From Saprospirales bacterium (GTDB taxonomy: Bacteria > Bacteroidota > Bacteroidia > Chitinophagales > Saprospiraceae): a DNA stretch of 5,347 nucleotides. A model generated the notes under the pieces. It had not been told where the DNA came from. It did no database searches and saw only the letters and a list, made by a program, of their open reading frames with translations. Shown one piece after another: positions 4,691 to 5,347 of the stretch. The translations under genes and the position numbers were made by a program. The stretch covers positions 1 through 5,347 of the forward strand of contig DLXL01000250.1 in assembly GCA_003448025.1 (NCBI GenBank), read 5' to 3'. Numbering within the stretch: the first letter of the stretch is position 1; the number at the start of each line of letters is the position of its first letter.

Positions 4691-5347
4691 ATGTTTGAAA
4701 ATAACCCTTTTGCAACGCATACAGTTGAAATTCTGATCATGCTTTTAGGCGCCTTTTTCATAGGCATGTGGCTGGGCTGGATCCTTTGGGGCCGCCTTAA
4801 GCAGGAACTTGACCGAATGAAAATCGACAACCAAAGTCTCCACGTTACACTGGACGCCCTGCGTCTGGAAATGGAAAGCCTGAAAACGCGCGCCACTGTC
4901 GCCGAATCAGATAATACCAACCTGAGTAATCAAATCAATAATCTGAACCGTGAGCTAACTTCGGCCAAAGAAAGATCCGCCTATCTGGACCAGGAGCTAT
5001 CGGTTACGCAACAAAGAAACCGTCAGGTAGAAACTGAGTTAGGGCTATCCATCACTTCAGATACCATTTTGGCCGACGATATCCCATTGGAAATTCAGAC
5101 CCTTACCACGGAAAAGCCTCTGGTTGAACCAACTGAAGGCATCACTTTTGAATCCTTTCTTCCCATTGAAGAAAAAATGGAATCAGTTGTCACGATAGAT
5201 CACGAGCCGGCTGATGCCTCCATTGATGCTCCAACACCGGAACCACCAGCCCTCGAACTGCCATCCAGTCCGGTATTCAGCATTGAGCCCCTGGTAGTTC
5301 CTGATGCAAAACAGGCAAGAGGTAATCGCAATAAAACGGCTAAAAAA
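4691..5347 (+). CDS. Membrane-anchored coiled-coil protein, C-terminus beyond the window
   Basis: The frame is open from the ATG at 4691 to the last base (219 codons) without a stop, so the gene is partial. The N-terminus MFENNPFATHTVEI is followed by a Gly/Trp-rich membrane helix at about 12-33 (LIMLLGAFFIGMWLGWILWG). A long, charged, heptad-like region from about 36 to 117 (QELDRMKIDNQSLHVTL..., ERSAYLDQEL...) is a predicted coiled coil. An acidic, Pro-rich, low-complexity stretch follows at about 130-205, then a basic KQARGNRNKTAKK at the edge. I do not recognise a catalytic domain in what is visible. From memory, proteins of this build next to OmpA-domain genes in Bacteroidota often end in a helix-hairpin-helix-like domain; here that would lie outside the window and is inference. 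It follows the OmpA-domain gene by 44 bp with only a weak GGA ribosome-binding site, and probably shares its transcript. Topology suggests a short outer or periplasmic N-terminus and a cytoplasmic coiled coil, or the reverse. Confidence 0.85.
   Translation, partial: MFENNPFATHTVEILIMLLGAFFIGMWLGWILWGRLKQELDRMKIDNQSLHVTLDALRLEMESLKTRATVAESDNTNLSNQINNLNRELTSAKERSAYLDQELSVTQQRNRQVETELGLSITSDTILADDIPLEIQTLTTEKPLVEPTEGITFESFLPIEEKMESVVTIDHEPADASIDAPTPEPPALELPSSPVFSIEPLVVPDAKQARGNRNKTAKK

Noticed and set aside
4648..4920. Minus-strand reading frame opposite the coiled-coil gene
   Set aside because: It is Arg/Ser-rich, as expected from antisense to a coiled coil, while the plus strand shows an ordered membrane helix, coiled coil and linker.

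Overview
The window looks like ordinary chromosomal DNA from a member of the Bacteroidota, probably a Saprospiria/Chitinophagia-type lineage. Four things point that way. There is a DUF4296-type small lipoprotein. The FtsE has the N-terminal and Walker A style seen in that phylum. A membrane-anchored OmpA-domain protein carries a WYVC-x5-C motif just after its single membrane helix. Several gene starts are preceded by elements resembling the Bacteroidota -7 consensus TAnnTTTG rather than by sigma70 boxes, with few Shine-Dalgarno sequences. The taxonomic call is an inference from gene types and promoter style, not from a marker gene comparison.

Layout. Positions 1-239 (+) hold the open C-terminal end of a reading frame entering from the left; its tail faintly resembles a short-chain dehydrogenase. 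Positions 283-1846 (+) hold three genes in a row: an OmpR/CusR-type response regulator, a SixA-type phosphohistidine phosphatase, and a DUF4296 lipoprotein whose start codon overlaps the phosphatase stop (ATGA). A long, perfect hairpin terminator (1849-1896) sits between this cluster and the convergent sucC. Positions 1911-3104 (-) are sucC, the succinyl-CoA synthetase beta subunit, with no sucD next to it. Positions 3236-3925 (-) are ftsE, the divisome ABC ATPase, with no ftsX next to it. Across a 109-bp AT-rich divergent intergenic region begins a (+) pair: a single-pass OmpA/peptidoglycan-binding protein (4035-4646), then a membrane-anchored coiled-coil protein (4691 to the window end, open).

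How they fit together. The regulator and phosphatase both handle aspartyl/histidyl phosphate and may belong to one signalling circuit, but no histidine kinase or HPt protein is visible. FtsE and the OmpA/coiled-coil pair are all envelope-associated, and the pair looks like a small envelope module transcribed away from ftsE. SucC is a TCA-cycle housekeeping enzyme with its own promoter and a shared terminator. I see no mobile element, CRISPR array, tRNA or rRNA, and no clear horizontally acquired system. The items most worth a second look are the near-leaderless promoters, the OmpA/coiled-coil module and the regulator-SixA pairing.
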